Source: Acidobacteriota bacterium (GTDB lineage: Bacteria > Acidobacteriota > Blastocatellia > Pyrinomonadales > Pyrinomonadaceae). Taken from it: a stretch of 64,000 nucleotides of DNA. Positions 44,914 to 53,817 of the stretch are shown piece after piece. The stretch's first letter is position 1, and the number at the start of each line of letters is the position of its first letter. The stretch spans positions 186,001-250,000 of the forward strand of contig JAIVJZ010000001.1 of the NCBI GenBank assembly GCA_020199775.1. Direction: 5' to 3'. The position numbers and the translations under genes are program-made. The notes below the pieces were generated by a model that made no database searches, had not been told where the DNA came from, and was given only the letters and a program-made list of their open reading frames with translations.

Positions 44914-45382
44914 GCCGTGAACAATTCCTGTCTGGTTTGAAAATAGCCGGGAGACGGCCCGGAGCGTCGGGCTTTTCTGCGGCCGCCGCCCGACCGCCGT
45001 CGCCGGACAACTTCGCGTGTGCGGGATTTGACGGGCGGGAGACGCGTCGTCGTTCGTCACTGCTGAAGCGCGACGAAGGCTATAACAGAGTTGGCCGCAG
45101 AGTCAAAAGCAGACGATGAAGCGCGAACGCGAAACGATGAACTGAAAAGATCAATCCATTGATCCATTGATTCGTCGGTTCAATGAGGAAATGAAGTATT
45201 GAACCGATGAACCGATGAACCGATGAATCAATCTCTGTTACTTCATCGTTCCGCGTCTCTCCTTCCTCGTTCGGCGGGAGTGGCCTTGCTTGACTTTCAC
45301 CACGCCCCTTGTTGTAATTCACCCATTCAGAACACGCCATTAAACGCGCGAAATTTTCCCGTACAACGGAGGTGAGCCGTAA
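44914..45382. other. Intergenic region with octamer repeat element
   Basis: About 469 nt between divergent genes (tdk and the LeuA-like gene). It contains the repeat at 45114-45266 and the GGAGGTGA Shine-Dalgarno of the next gene at its right edge. No gene is supported. Confidence 0.6.
45114..45266. repeat. Palindromic repeat with 8-nt units (GAACCGAT / TGATCCAT)
   Basis: GAACCGAT occurs three times followed by GAATCAAT. Opposing TGATCCAT TGATCCAT TGATTCGT CGGTTCAAT units pair with them. Outer ACGATGA/TCATCGT words match the AACGATG elements. The register is 8 rather than 7 nt here, so it is a variant of the family. Confidence 0.75.
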
Positions 45383-46597
45383 GTGCCTGCTAGTGAATTG
45401 ATCTACGACTGGAATGTGGTCGCGCCGTCGCACCCCGCGCCCGGCCGCCGCATCAGCTTTGACGACGAGACGCTGCGCGACGGGCTGCAATCGCCCTCCG
45501 TGTGCGAGCCTTCGGTCGAGAAAAAGTTGGAACTCCTGCACCTGATGGACGACCTCAAGATCGACACGGCCGACATCGGCTTGCCGGGCGCGGGCGGCAC
45601 ACACGCGGCGGGCGTCGAACGACTCGCGCGCGAGATCGTCGAACAGCGCATGCAGATTCGCCCGAACTGCGCCGCGCGCACGCACGAAAACGACATCCGC
45701 CCCATCGCCGAAATCTCGCAGCGCGCCGGGATCGCCATCGAAGCCTGCACCTTCATCGGCTCGTCGCCGGTGCGCTTCTACGCCGAAAACTGGACGCTCG
45801 ACAAGTTGCTCCAACTCACCGAAGACGCCGTCCACTTCGCCGTCTCCGAAGGTCTGCCCGTCATGTACGTGACGGAGGACACGACGCGCGCCGACCCCGA
45901 TACGATCCGCGCACTCTACACGACGGCCATCCGTGCGGGCGCGCGCGCCGTCTGCGTCTGCGACACCGTGGGGCATTCGACGCCGGACGGGGCGCGCGCC
46001 GTCGTCCGCTTCGTCAAGAGCATCATCGAGGAACAGGGCGGCGGCATCCGTCTCGACTGGCACGGGCATCAGGATCGGGGCTTGGGCGTGATCAATTCCA
46101 TCGCGGCGATTGAGGCCGGGGCGGATCAGGTGCACGGCTCCGCGCTCGGCGTCGGCGAACGCGTCGGCAACACGCCGATGGATCAATTGCTCGTCAACCT
46201 CAAACTCATGGGCTGGATCGACAACGACCTGTCCAAACTCCGCGACTACTGTCAGGCGGCGGAGTCGAGTTGCGGCTGGACTATTCCCGTCAACTATCCG
46301 GTCTTCGGCCGCGACGCCTTCCGCACCGCGACGGGCGTCCACGCGGCGGCCGTCATCAAGAGTTTCAAGAAGGGCGACACGGAACTCGCAGACCTCATCT
46401 ATTCGGGCGTGCCCGCCGGTCTGTTCGGCATGCGGCAGGTGATCGAAGTCGGCCCGATGAGCGGCAAGTCGAACGTCGTCTACTGGCTGGAATCGCGCGG
46501 CATCGAAGCGAGCGACGAACGCGTCGGGCGCATCTACGACCATGCCAAGAGCGCGTCGGGCGTGCTCGGCGAGGAAGAGTTGATGCAGTTGGTTTAA
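45383..46597 (+). CDS. 2-isopropylmalate/homocitrate-synthase-like enzyme (short form)
   Basis: The 404-residue DRE-TIM metallolyase has the signature DETLRDGLQSPSV near residue 28. It also has metal/substrate motifs HGHQDRGLGVINSIAAIEAG and VHGSALGVGERVGNTPMDQLL. These enzymes condense acetyl-CoA with a 2-oxo acid. It lacks the C-terminal regulatory domain of LeuA (usually about 500 residues), so it may be a homocitrate, citramalate or alternative isopropylmalate synthase. GTG 45383 has GGAGGTGA 7 nt upstream. It is monocistronic apart from a small membrane gene 35 nt after it. Confidence 0.85.
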   Translation: MPASELIYDWNVVAPSHPAPGRRISFDDETLRDGLQSPSVCEPSVEKKLELLHLMDDLKIDTADIGLPGAGGTHAAGVERLAREIVEQRMQIRPNCAARTHENDIRPIAEISQRAGIAIEACTFIGSSPVRFYAENWTLDKLLQLTEDAVHFAVSEGLPVMYVTEDTTRADPDTIRALYTTAIRAGARAVCVCDTVGHSTPDGARAVVRFVKSIIEEQGGGIRLDWHGHQDRGLGVINSIAAIEAGADQVHGSALGVGERVGNTPMDQLLVNLKLMGWIDNDLSKLRDYCQAAESSCGWTIPVNYPVFGRDAFRTATGVHAAAVIKSFKKGDTELADLIYSGVPAGLFGMRQVIEVGPMSGKSNVVYWLESRGIEASDERVGRIYDHAKSASGVLGEEELMQLV

Positions 46598-46631
46598 GGA
46601 ACAGTCCGCGGGCGGTAGTGTCTAATCGAGG

Positions 46632-46910
46632 ATGGATAGAACGAGATTAGGGATACTGTTTGCTTTTGCCACCGGCTCCGGTGTCTTCTCGGGTTTGCTG
46701 GCCGCGATGATGTTACGTTTGCTCGTCGCGCACAAAGGCAGATTCACGACCGCGTCGTCGGATTTCGTTTGCATTGATTGCGGAAACATTTTCGCGTGGC
46801 CTTGGTATCAAACGATTCTGTTTTTGCTCGGTGGAATAGTCGCCCCTCTAATTCAGTTGTCCTTTGTGATTTGGTTCTGTCGCCGATGCGTCCGTCTGTT
46901 TAGGCTTTAA
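46632..46910 (+). CDS. Small membrane protein with CxxC pair
   Basis: The 92-residue protein has two predicted transmembrane helices (about 8-32 and 58-84) joined by a loop with CIDCGN and a second pair FCRRC near the end. It looks like a metal- or redox-capable small membrane protein but I do not recognise it. It is 34 nt after the LeuA-like gene and 20 nt before the M20 peptidase gene, so it probably belongs to the same operon. No Shine-Dalgarno is clear. Confidence 0.55.
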   Translation: MDRTRLGILFAFATGSGVFSGLLAAMMLRLLVAHKGRFTTASSDFVCIDCGNIFAWPWYQTILFLLGGIVAPLIQLSFVIWFCRRCVRLFRL

Positions 46911-46930
46911 ATCGTTCCCGGCATTTTCTA

Positions 46931-48157
46931 ATGACTACTTCCACCACGGCCATCACCCCCGACAAAATCGTCCGCGACCTGCTCGCCTCGTCGCGTGTGC
47001 GGCGGGCGTTTGAACGTTTCGCGGAACGCGCCGACGAGATTACGCGCGAACAGGCGGCCATCTGCGAGATACCCGCGCCTCCGTTCGGCGAAGAGGCGCG
47101 CGCGGAATACCTGTCGGCGCGCTTCCGCCAGTACGGCCTCAAAGAGACGACGATTGACGCGGAGGGCAACTGCGTCGCGCTCCGGCGCGGCGCGCATTTG
47201 CGCCCGCTGCTCGTGATGAGCGCGCACCTCGACACGGTGTTCCCGGCGGGCACTAACTTCACCGTGCGGCGCGAGGGCGCGAGGCTGTTCGCGCCGGGCA
47301 TAGCCGACGACGGCTGCGGCCTCGTCGCCCTGCTCGCGCTCGTCTGCGCGCTCGAAGAAGCGGCAATCGAGACGGAAGGTTCGATCTTGTTCGTCGGGAC
47401 GGTGGGCGAGGAGGGCGAGGGCAACTTGCGCGGCGCGCGGCATCTCCTGACCGCGGGCGAGTGGGCGCGCGAGATCGACGCCTTCGTCAGTCTCGACGGG
47501 CCGGGGCTGGAGGGCATCACGCACCGCGCCGTCGGGTCGCGCCGTTATCGCGTGAGGTGCGCGGGCGCGGGCGGTCATTCGTGGGGCGACTTCGGCGTGC
47601 CCAACCCGGTGCATGCGCTCGGGCGCACCATCGCGCGGCTCATCTCGTATCCCGCGCCCGCGCGCCCGCGCACCACGTTCAACGTCGGGCGCGTCGAGGG
47701 CGGCGCGGGCGTCAACTGCATCGCGCAGGAGGCCGTCATCGACGTTGACCTGCGCTCGGAATCGCCCGACGAATTGAAACGACTCGACGCCTACTTCCGG
47801 CGCGCCGCGCGCGAGGCAGCCGAGGAAGAGAACGCCACGCGCCGCGCTAACACGCCGCCCCTCGAACTCGAAATGAAACTCATCGGCGACCGCCCCGGCG
47901 GCGAGACGCCGAAGGACGCGCCGCTCGTTCGCCTCGCCGAAGCGGCCACGCGCTCGCTCGGTGCCGCGCCGCGCCTCGATTGTTCCTCCACCGATTCCAA
48001 CATCGCCATCTCGCTCGGCGTGCCCGCCATCACCGTCGGCGCGGGCGGTCTCTCCGCCAACTCACACACGCTCGACGAATGGTACGACCCGCGCGGGCGC
48101 GAACTCGCACTCAATCGCGCGCTGCTCCTTTTGCTGGGTACGGTCGGGATGAAGTAG
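46931..48157 (+). CDS. M20-family metallopeptidase (PepT-like)
   Basis: The 408-residue enzyme has MSAHLDTVFPAG (metal histidine), GIADDGCGLVALLAL (bridging aspartate), VGEEGEGNLRG (catalytic/metal glutamates) and a C-terminal metal histidine in LSANSHTLDEWYDP. The dimerisation domain sits between. This fits dinuclear-zinc M20 exopeptidases such as tripeptidase PepT or dipeptidases, probably cytoplasmic. The start at 46931 is the first ATG, with no strong Shine-Dalgarno. It is the third gene in the LeuA-like/small membrane protein block and converges with the PATAN-TonB gene. Confidence 0.88.
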   Translation: MTTSTTAITPDKIVRDLLASSRVRRAFERFAERADEITREQAAICEIPAPPFGEEARAEYLSARFRQYGLKETTIDAEGNCVALRRGAHLRPLLVMSAHLDTVFPAGTNFTVRREGARLFAPGIADDGCGLVALLALVCALEEAAIETEGSILFVGTVGEEGEGNLRGARHLLTAGEWAREIDAFVSLDGPGLEGITHRAVGSRRYRVRCAGAGGHSWGDFGVPNPVHALGRTIARLISYPAPARPRTTFNVGRVEGGAGVNCIAQEAVIDVDLRSESPDELKRLDAYFRRAAREAAEEENATRRANTPPLELEMKLIGDRPGGETPKDAPLVRLAEAATRSLGAAPRLDCSSTDSNIAISLGVPAITVGAGGLSANSHTLDEWYDPRGRELALNRALLLLLGTVGMK

Positions 48158-48287
48158 AGGGGAAAGGGTAAGGGGGAGAGTTAAAGGAAAAGGAAAGCGG
48201 AGGCAGCAGTTGAATGCTGCCTCCGCTTTCTATTTTGGGTTTCGTCTTTGACCTTTACCCTTTACCCCTTGCCCGTTCCCCCTTGTC
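48158..48287. repeat. Heptamer-type palindrome with terminator core (convergent genes)
   Basis: Left units are GGGGAAA GGGTAAG GGGGAGA GTTAAAG and right units are CTTTACC CTTTACC CCTTGCC CGTTCCC. The core AAAGCGGAGGCAGCA...TGCTGCCTCCGCTTT has a perfect 15-bp stem. It is downstream of the M20 peptidase gene and of the PATAN-TonB gene. Confidence 0.85.
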
Positions 48288-48292
48288 TTAAT

Positions 48293-49366
48293 TCAGTTGA
48301 TCGGAATCGTCACCACGGTCGAACCGGCTTTGCCCGCGGGGAAGCGGCGGCCGCGCGCGACGCGGACGGCCGTCGAGGCGTAGGCTTCCGCGCCGGGGCT
48401 TGAGCCGACGACGGAGGTTTGCGTGACCCGACCCGCTTCGTCGTAAGTGATGCTCACGCGGACGGTCTTCGGCCCGGCGGCGGGCTTCGGGGCGGCTTCG
48501 GGCGCGGCCGCGTCCGTAGAGGCTTGCGCGGCGTCGGCTCTCTTCGCTTCTTGAAGTTTGCGCTGACGCTCAAGGCGCGCCTCGCGTTCGCGGCGGGCGA
48601 CGCGTGCGGCTTCTTCACCGGCGGCCTCGGTCGCCGCGGCGTCGGCGTTCGGGTCGGTCGCCGCTGCTGCGGGTGATGCGCTCGCGGCGTCGCCGCCTTG
48701 AGCGTTCGCCGCATCGGTCGCCGTTTGCTGCGAGGCGACGGGCGCGGAAGCGGCGTTGGCCGCGGCGGGTGAACTCTTGAGACGTTTGCTGAGCGGGATG
48801 GCGGCGACGACGCAGGCGAGGACGAGCGCGGCGGCGACTCCGGCGACAACCAACTTGCTTTTTCCGCCGCCGCCGTTGTGCGTGGCTTCGAGAGTCTGCG
48901 AGAGCGGCAGCGGGAATGAATTATCTTCCGCTTTAGCCGAAGCGGCTTGCGCCGCGTCTTTCGCTTGCTCTTTCGCGACCTCGATGCAGTTCAAGTATTC
49001 GATGGTCGCTTCGTCAACTTCCTCTTCGCTGGCGAATGCCTGCGAGGCGTCGGGCAGGATGCCCTCGTCTATGCGGCGCAAGCCTTCGAGCACGACGCTC
49101 GCCCACGACTCCGTGATCGTGCGCCGCGACGACTGCATCCCCGCGCTGAAGTCGAACGACGCGCTCGGCAAGGTCAGCGCGAAGAAGACCGCCTCCGTGC
49201 CGTTCAGCGCGCCGACCTTCGCGTCCACGAGGTCGCCGTCCTTGATGAAGAAGACGCCGGGGGCGAGTGCGTAGTCAACTTTCAGACGCCCGGTTTTGCG
49301 CTGGTTGCAGAAAAATTCGATCAACTCGCTTAGGGCGAGGTCGTTGAGTTGTCCAGTGAATGCCAT
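48293..49366 (-). CDS. PATAN (DUF4388) domain protein with C-terminal TonB-like domain
   Basis: The 357-residue protein has an N-terminal PATAN/DUF4388 domain (GQLNDLALSELIEFFCNQRK; GDLVDAKVG; about 3-80) and a possible membrane segment at about 173-195 (KLVVAGVAAALVLACVVAAI). An Ala/Thr-rich linker follows, and then a TonB C-terminal-like domain (KTVRVSITYDEAGRVTQTSV to the end). PATAN usually links to signalling or gliding proteins, while TonB_C contacts outer-membrane receptors. Joining both through a transmembrane helix suggests inside-to-outside signalling. No Shine-Dalgarno is clear. Confidence 0.75.
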   Translation of the reverse strand: MAFTGQLNDLALSELIEFFCNQRKTGRLKVDYALAPGVFFIKDGDLVDAKVGALNGTEAVFFALTLPSASFDFSAGMQSSRRTITESWASVVLEGLRRIDEGILPDASQAFASEEEVDEATIEYLNCIEVAKEQAKDAAQAASAKAEDNSFPLPLSQTLEATHNGGGGKSKLVVAGVAAALVLACVVAAIPLSKRLKSSPAAANAASAPVASQQTATDAANAQGGDAASASPAAAATDPNADAAATEAAGEEAARVARREREARLERQRKLQEAKRADAAQASTDAAAPEAAPKPAAGPKTVRVSITYDEAGRVTQTSVVGSSPGAEAYASTAVRVARGRRFPAGKAGSTVVTIPIN

Positions 49367-49407
49367 CTGTTTTGATCCTTCGGTGTGGTCGGGGAATAGA
49401 ACTTCGC

Positions 49408-50649
49408 TCAGAGTGAGAAGTTGTAGCTGATGGTGCCGGCGACGCGCACCGGCTGGCCGGAGAGCATCGCGGGCGTAAACTTCGCCTGACGCGCGGCGCG
49501 TTCGGCGGCCTCGCGCAGGATGTCCGGGCCGCTCACGGCGCGCGCGCCGATGACTTTGCCCGACGCGTCAACCACCACTTCCACCGTGACGACGCCCGTC
49601 AATCTCGCGCGTCGCGCCAGTTCCGGGTAGACGGGCTTCGGCATCTCTATCGCTTTGCCGTTCAAGACGCCGCCGGAGACGGGGCGCAGAGAGGCTTTGA
49701 CGACGGGCTTCACGGGCGGCGGCGGCGGCAGATCGTCACTCGTCTTGACGACGGGCGCGCCGTTGTTTGAAATCGACGGCGCGGCGTTCGGCATGACGAG
49801 CGCGACGGTCGAAGAAGCGGCGGGCGCGCCGGAACTCGTGGGCAGCGCGGGCGCGTTGGCCGTGCGCTTGACGACCGCGGCCGGGGCGTTGTTGGCCGGG
49901 GTCGAGGCGTTGCCGGTCGCCGCGCTCGTGTTTGCGGGCGCGGCCGTCAGCTTGGGCTGCGCCGTGGGGGGCTGGGGTTTGGTGGCGGCGGGGGCGGCAG
50001 GTTTATTGTCCGCCATGCTGGCGGGCGTGACGCTGGCGGCGGCGTTCGTGTTGTTCGCGAGCGAGGCCGTCTGGAGTTTCCTTGCGGTCGCGTCTTCGAG
50101 ATAGTAGGCGATCACGCGGTAGGTCACTTCGGTCGGCTCGAAACTCATCTGGCCGTTTTCGATGACGGCCACGGCGGTCGTCATCTTCGTCCAGTTACCC
50201 ATCGCGTCGAACTCGTACTCGTATTTCTCTTTGCTCAAGACCGAGCCGTCCGTGTTGAAGAGGGTCATCTCGACGATGTTGCCACGGTCGTCGTACTTGT
50301 AAACTTCCTTGCCCGTGAGCGAACCGCCCGCGCCGAGGAAATAGGCGGTGTCGATCTTCGCGCCCTTCATGTCGTAGGTCGCCGTCTCCAGCACGACGCG
50401 CGCGCTTTCGGTCATCTTCCCGCCCTTGCTCATCAGCTTCGAGGTCTCCGTGCGGACGCGCCGGACGGGGCCTTGCAGTCCGTCGCGGCTGCGGTCGGTC
50501 TCGTTGTCGCCCGCTACGGAAGAGACGACGGGCGACGCCGGCATCAATAGGGCTGCCGGCAGACGGCGCGCGGAGGCCGTGGCGGCGGAAGAGACGTTGA
50601 GCGTGGCGAGGAACAGGGCTGACAGCAGAAAAAGGGTGCTTTTGCGCAT
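49408..50649 (-). CDS. Secreted TonB C-terminal-domain protein with YD-like N-domain
   Basis: The 413-residue protein begins MRKSTLFLLSALFLATLNVSSA (signal peptide). It has a beta-repeat domain with GQGPVRRVRTETSK-type and KYEYEFDAMGNWTK elements reminiscent of YD/RHS-type repeats, then a 150-residue Ala/Pro/Thr linker and a TonB_C domain (YPELARRARLTGVVTVEVVV; AARQAKFTPAML). Such proteins likely reach across the periplasm, but ExbB/ExbD are not next to it. ATG 50649 gives the clean signal peptide. It is upstream of the PATAN-TonB gene on the same strand. Confidence 0.78.
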   Translation of the reverse strand: MRKSTLFLLSALFLATLNVSSAATASARRLPAALLMPASPVVSSVAGDNETDRSRDGLQGPVRRVRTETSKLMSKGGKMTESARVVLETATYDMKGAKIDTAYFLGAGGSLTGKEVYKYDDRGNIVEMTLFNTDGSVLSKEKYEYEFDAMGNWTKMTTAVAVIENGQMSFEPTEVTYRVIAYYLEDATARKLQTASLANNTNAAASVTPASMADNKPAAPAATKPQPPTAQPKLTAAPANTSAATGNASTPANNAPAAVVKRTANAPALPTSSGAPAASSTVALVMPNAAPSISNNGAPVVKTSDDLPPPPPVKPVVKASLRPVSGGVLNGKAIEMPKPVYPELARRARLTGVVTVEVVVDASGKVIGARAVSGPDILREAAERAARQAKFTPAMLSGQPVRVAGTISYNFSL

Positions 50650-51020
50650 GACGATAGACTCCAAAAGTGTAGTGTTGAGTGAGGCGGAAACTTCACCGGC
50701 AGGCTTCGCGAGTTTGACCGAACCCTTCTATCTCGCTCGCGAGAAATCAGACGACGCGCGGGGAAACAACTCGCTGACGACCGCCGGAAGCCGCACGGGG
50801 CGTGTGCAGGCTATTCAACTTTTATCCGATGTTCGTTCTGGACGGCTCGTCCGGCGGGGCTTGGATTTCGTTTGAGTCGCCCGCTTCCGCTGCTTTGGTA
50901 GCAGCGAAATTAGTATGACATGTTTAAACAATTTTTGTCTAGGCTAAACTTCGTTTCGACAAAAGTGGGCGTCAATGATGGATTTAGCAGGAAAAACGGG
51001 GCGCGGGCGGGAAGTGCGGG
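50650..51020. other. Intergenic region, AT-richer
   Basis: About 371 nt between the TonB-C gene (start 50649) and the GT9 gene (stop 51021), both minus-strand. It contains a CGCTGC/GCAGCG hairpin near 50897-50915 and AT-rich tracts, presumably the TonB-C promoter. No gene is supported. Confidence 0.55.
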
Positions 51021-52049
51021 TTAGCTCGCAAAGAGAGAGGCGGAGCGTTCGGCGGTCAGTGCGGAGCGCGTCGCGGTGTAAGCCTCGCCCGTAGTGATCT
51101 CTGTAATCGCCCGTTTATGGAGCGTTTGATGACGCTCGCCGGGCGGGACGTAGGCGTCGAGCATGGGGTGTTCGCTCAAGAGGATGACGACGGGCGTGCC
51201 GACCGCCGCCGCGACGTGCATCGGCCCCGTGTCGTTCGAGACGAAGACGGACATGCGCGCGGCGGCGGCGGCGAGTTGGGGGATCGTCAGGCGGTCGAAG
51301 ATGATCGCGGAACGCGGAAATTCGCCGCGCATCGCTTTGACGAGCGCGCGTTCCTCCGGCCCGGCGAAGACCACCGTGCGCACGCCGTCGTTGTTTTCGA
51401 GGCGCAGGGCGAGTTCGGCGAAGCGCGCGAGCGGCCAGCAGCGGCTTGGGTGCCCCGCGCCGGGAAACATCCCGACGAGCGGCGCGTCCTGCCCGGCGCG
51501 CTCGCGCCGCAGCAACTCGTCCACGGCGCGCACCTCTTCGGCGCGCACCGGCAGACGCGGCACGCGCGCCACTTGCCCGACGCTCAGTGGCGCGACGACA
51601 TCGAGATAACGATCCACGGCGTGCTTCGCGCGATCTTCGACGGCGGGGCGCGGGCGAAAATTCGAGAGGAAGTCGAGCGAGCGCGTGGGGCGACGCCCGT
51701 AGAGCCGCGTCTTCGCGCCCGACAGAAAGCCGAGCAGGTTCGTCTCCGACAAACTGTGCAGGTCTATGACGAAGTCGAAGCGGCGCGCGCGCACCTCTTT
51801 GACGAGCCGCGCGATGCGCCACACGGAGACGGGCTTCGACCCGTCGCGCAAACTCACGCGATCAACGACGAGCGTGTCGTCCGCCGCCTGCGACATCTCG
51901 ACGATCTGCTTGCCCGGCTTCCCCACGGCAACCGTGATGCGCGCGCGCGGAAACTTCGCGCGGACGGCGTGCAGCGCGGGCAGGCTCAAGACCACGTCGC
52001 CGAGTTGGCCGAAGTCTATGACGAGAATGTTCTGCGGCTCGAAGTTCAT
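51021..52049 (-). CDS. Glycosyltransferase family 9 (heptosyltransferase-like)
   Basis: The 342-residue GT-B enzyme has the N-terminal FGQLGDVVLSLPALHAVRAK loop, a central GMFPGAGHPSRCWPLARFAE and the nucleotide-sugar site FVSNDTGPMHVAAAVGTPVV. Family members add heptose to lipopolysaccharide core (WaaC/WaaF/WaaQ-like) or related glycans. The sugar donor cannot be read. It is a single minus-strand gene in a region otherwise rich in envelope genes, with no other LPS core gene adjacent. No Shine-Dalgarno is obvious. Confidence 0.83.
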   Translation of the reverse strand: MNFEPQNILVIDFGQLGDVVLSLPALHAVRAKFPRARITVAVGKPGKQIVEMSQAADDTLVVDRVSLRDGSKPVSVWRIARLVKEVRARRFDFVIDLHSLSETNLLGFLSGAKTRLYGRRPTRSLDFLSNFRPRPAVEDRAKHAVDRYLDVVAPLSVGQVARVPRLPVRAEEVRAVDELLRRERAGQDAPLVGMFPGAGHPSRCWPLARFAELALRLENNDGVRTVVFAGPEERALVKAMRGEFPRSAIIFDRLTIPQLAAAAARMSVFVSNDTGPMHVAAAVGTPVVILLSEHPMLDAYVPPGERHQTLHKRAITEITTGEAYTATRSALTAERSASLFAS

Positions 52050-52148
52050 CTTGCGAAAGTCAATGATAACAGTTTGGCCGTTTCTCTTCGATGCGCCAAT
52101 TCGGCGGCGCGCGATGGCTATTTTTCGCGGTGCGTGCCGGGACGCGCT

Positions 52149-52568
52149 TCATATTCCGGCCGTGTTCATCAGGACGACGCGCCAGCCGTCGGGGTCTGGG
52201 ATGGTCAGGCCGCGCTCGTTCCAATAAGGGTTCTCCGGCGCGACGGCCGCGTAGCCCATCGCCGCGAGCCGCGCCGCTATCGCCGCGACGGCCGCGCGTT
52301 CGGGGATGTACAGGACGAGCAGGTTGTCCGCGCCCGGCGGCGGGTAATCGGCGTCGCCCGCCGCTTCGTGCTCGGTAAATTCAAGATGATAGTCGTTGCC
52401 GGGGAGTCCGAGCATGACGCCGGAATACCCGGCGTGCCCCTCGAAAGAATTGATCACTTCGAGGCCGATCCCTTCGCAGTAGAATTTTTTCAACTCGCGC
52501 AGGCGACGCGTCGGGCGCGCGACGCGCACCTGCACCACCGGCAAACTCTCCGGCCATTCTCTACTCAT
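52149..52568 (-). CDS. VOC-superfamily (glyoxalase/dioxygenase-like) protein
   Basis: The 139-residue protein has the paired beta-alpha-beta-beta-beta units of the vicinal oxygen chelate fold: KKFYCEGIGLEVINSFEGHA in the first half, YHLEFTEHE for a metal ligand, and IPDPDGWRVVLMN at the end. Metal ligands of the glyoxalase type (His/Glu) are present but not all obvious, so it could be a resistance or dioxygenase-like member. GGAG 8 nt before the ATG supports the start. It is divergent from the unknown gene at 52698. Confidence 0.75.
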   Translation of the reverse strand: MSREWPESLPVVQVRVARPTRRLRELKKFYCEGIGLEVINSFEGHAGYSGVMLGLPGNDYHLEFTEHEAAGDADYPPPGADNLLVLYIPERAAVAAIAARLAAMGYAAVAPENPYWNERGLTIPDPDGWRVVLMNTAGI

Positions 52569-52697
52569 CAGTTTCGCTCCCCGCTTCGGACGCGCACGGG
52601 AATGCCCTCCCGCGCGCTGTCAGAGTAGCAGATGCTATAGTAGATTTTAAGGAATCAACTGGCGATGGAGTGACGACGAACAGAGGGCGGGACGACA

Positions 52698-53741
52698 ATG
52701 GACACGTTAATCAAGATCATCTACATCGGCTTCGGCGGCACGGCCGTCGTCATCGCGTGCGTCTATTTAATCTGGCGCGCGAAATCCGTCTACAAACTGA
52801 AACTCGCCGGGCCTGCGCCGCAGCGCGCGCACCGCAAAAGCCTCTGGCGCGACCCCGGCGCGGTCGAACAACTCGATTTCCACGCAGGCCCCGGCGGCGC
52901 GGACGGCGAGCCCGCCCCGCCCTTCCAATTCGTCGCCGAACATTCGACCGGATCGAACCCCTGCCTGTCCGTGCGCGACGCGCGCGGCCGTGTGTGGCGC
53001 GTGAAGTGGGGCGACGAAGTGCGCTCCGAAACCTTCGCCACGCGCATGGCGTGGGCGGCCGGTTACTACGTCGAGGTCGCTTACTTCATCCCCGAAGGCC
53101 GCATCGAAGGCGCGGCGGAATTGACGCGTGCGCGCGAATGCGTCGGCGCGGATTGCAAGTTCCGGGACGCGCGCTTCGAACTCGACGAGGAGGGCGTGAC
53201 GAAACTCTTCGACGAGCACGGTTGGGCTTGGGACGACAACCCCTTCGTCGGCACGCGCGAACTAAACGGGCTGAAGATCATGTTGATGCTCACGTCGAAC
53301 TGGGACAACAAGGACGTGCGCGACGTGGCGCGCGGCTCGAACACGGCGGTCTTCGAGTACGCGCTCGAAGGCGGGCTGGTCGAAGCGCGCTATCTGATCA
53401 TCGACTGGGGCGCGTCGATGGGCAAGTGGGGCAGCAACCTGTTTCGCAGCAAGTGGGATGCGGCCGGGTACGAGGCGCAGACGCCCGAGTTCGTGACCGG
53501 CGTCGCCGACGGCCTCGCGCAGTGGAGCTACATCGGCCAGCGGACGGCGGAAGCGCGCGACGAGATCGGCGTCGCGGACGTGCGGTGGCTCTACCAGTAC
53601 GTCGGGCGCATCACGGACGCGCAACTCCGCGACGGCCTGCGCGCGAGCGGCGCGACCGCCGAAGAGATCGCCACTTTCACCCGCGCTCTCCGCGCACGCC
53701 TCGACACGCTGAAAAGAATCAGCGATGAAGCGAAACGATGA
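52698..53741 (+). CDS. Membrane-anchored kinase-like protein, unknown family
   Basis: The 347-residue protein has an N-terminal transmembrane helix (IIYIGFGGTAVVIACVYLI) and a large soluble domain. Features recalling kinase N-lobes are SVRDARGRVWRVKWG (a candidate phosphate/Lys strand), EVRSETFATRMAWAAGYYVE (candidate glutamate helix) and a later YLIIDWGASMGKWGSNLF (possible acidic catalytic/metal site). HipA or Fam20-like folds come to mind, but the match is not provable here. It starts 130 nt from a divergent VOC gene. Its stop codon lies inside the 53736-53817 heptamer palindrome. Confidence 0.6.
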   Translation: MDTLIKIIYIGFGGTAVVIACVYLIWRAKSVYKLKLAGPAPQRAHRKSLWRDPGAVEQLDFHAGPGGADGEPAPPFQFVAEHSTGSNPCLSVRDARGRVWRVKWGDEVRSETFATRMAWAAGYYVEVAYFIPEGRIEGAAELTRARECVGADCKFRDARFELDEEGVTKLFDEHGWAWDDNPFVGTRELNGLKIMLMLTSNWDNKDVRDVARGSNTAVFEYALEGGLVEARYLIIDWGASMGKWGSNLFRSKWDAAGYEAQTPEFVTGVADGLAQWSYIGQRTAEARDEIGVADVRWLYQYVGRITDAQLRDGLRASGATAEEIATFTRALRARLDTLKRISDEAKR

Positions 53742-53817
53742 ACGCGGAACGATGAACGATGAATGAAAAGCAAAGGCTTTTGTTTTCTATTCATCGTTCA
53801 TCGTTCCGCGTTCATCG
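53736..53817. repeat. Heptamer-armed palindrome, AACGATG/AACGCGG words, perfect 29-nt arms
   Basis: The arms pair at 29 of 29 positions (units CGATGAA CGCGGAA CGATGAA CGATGAA T) around an AAAAGCAAAGGCTTTTG core. The left arm contains the stop of the 52698 gene and the right arm encodes the last 11 residues of the phosphatase on the minus strand. It shares unit words with the elements at 4191, 15027 and 42879. Confidence 0.92.
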
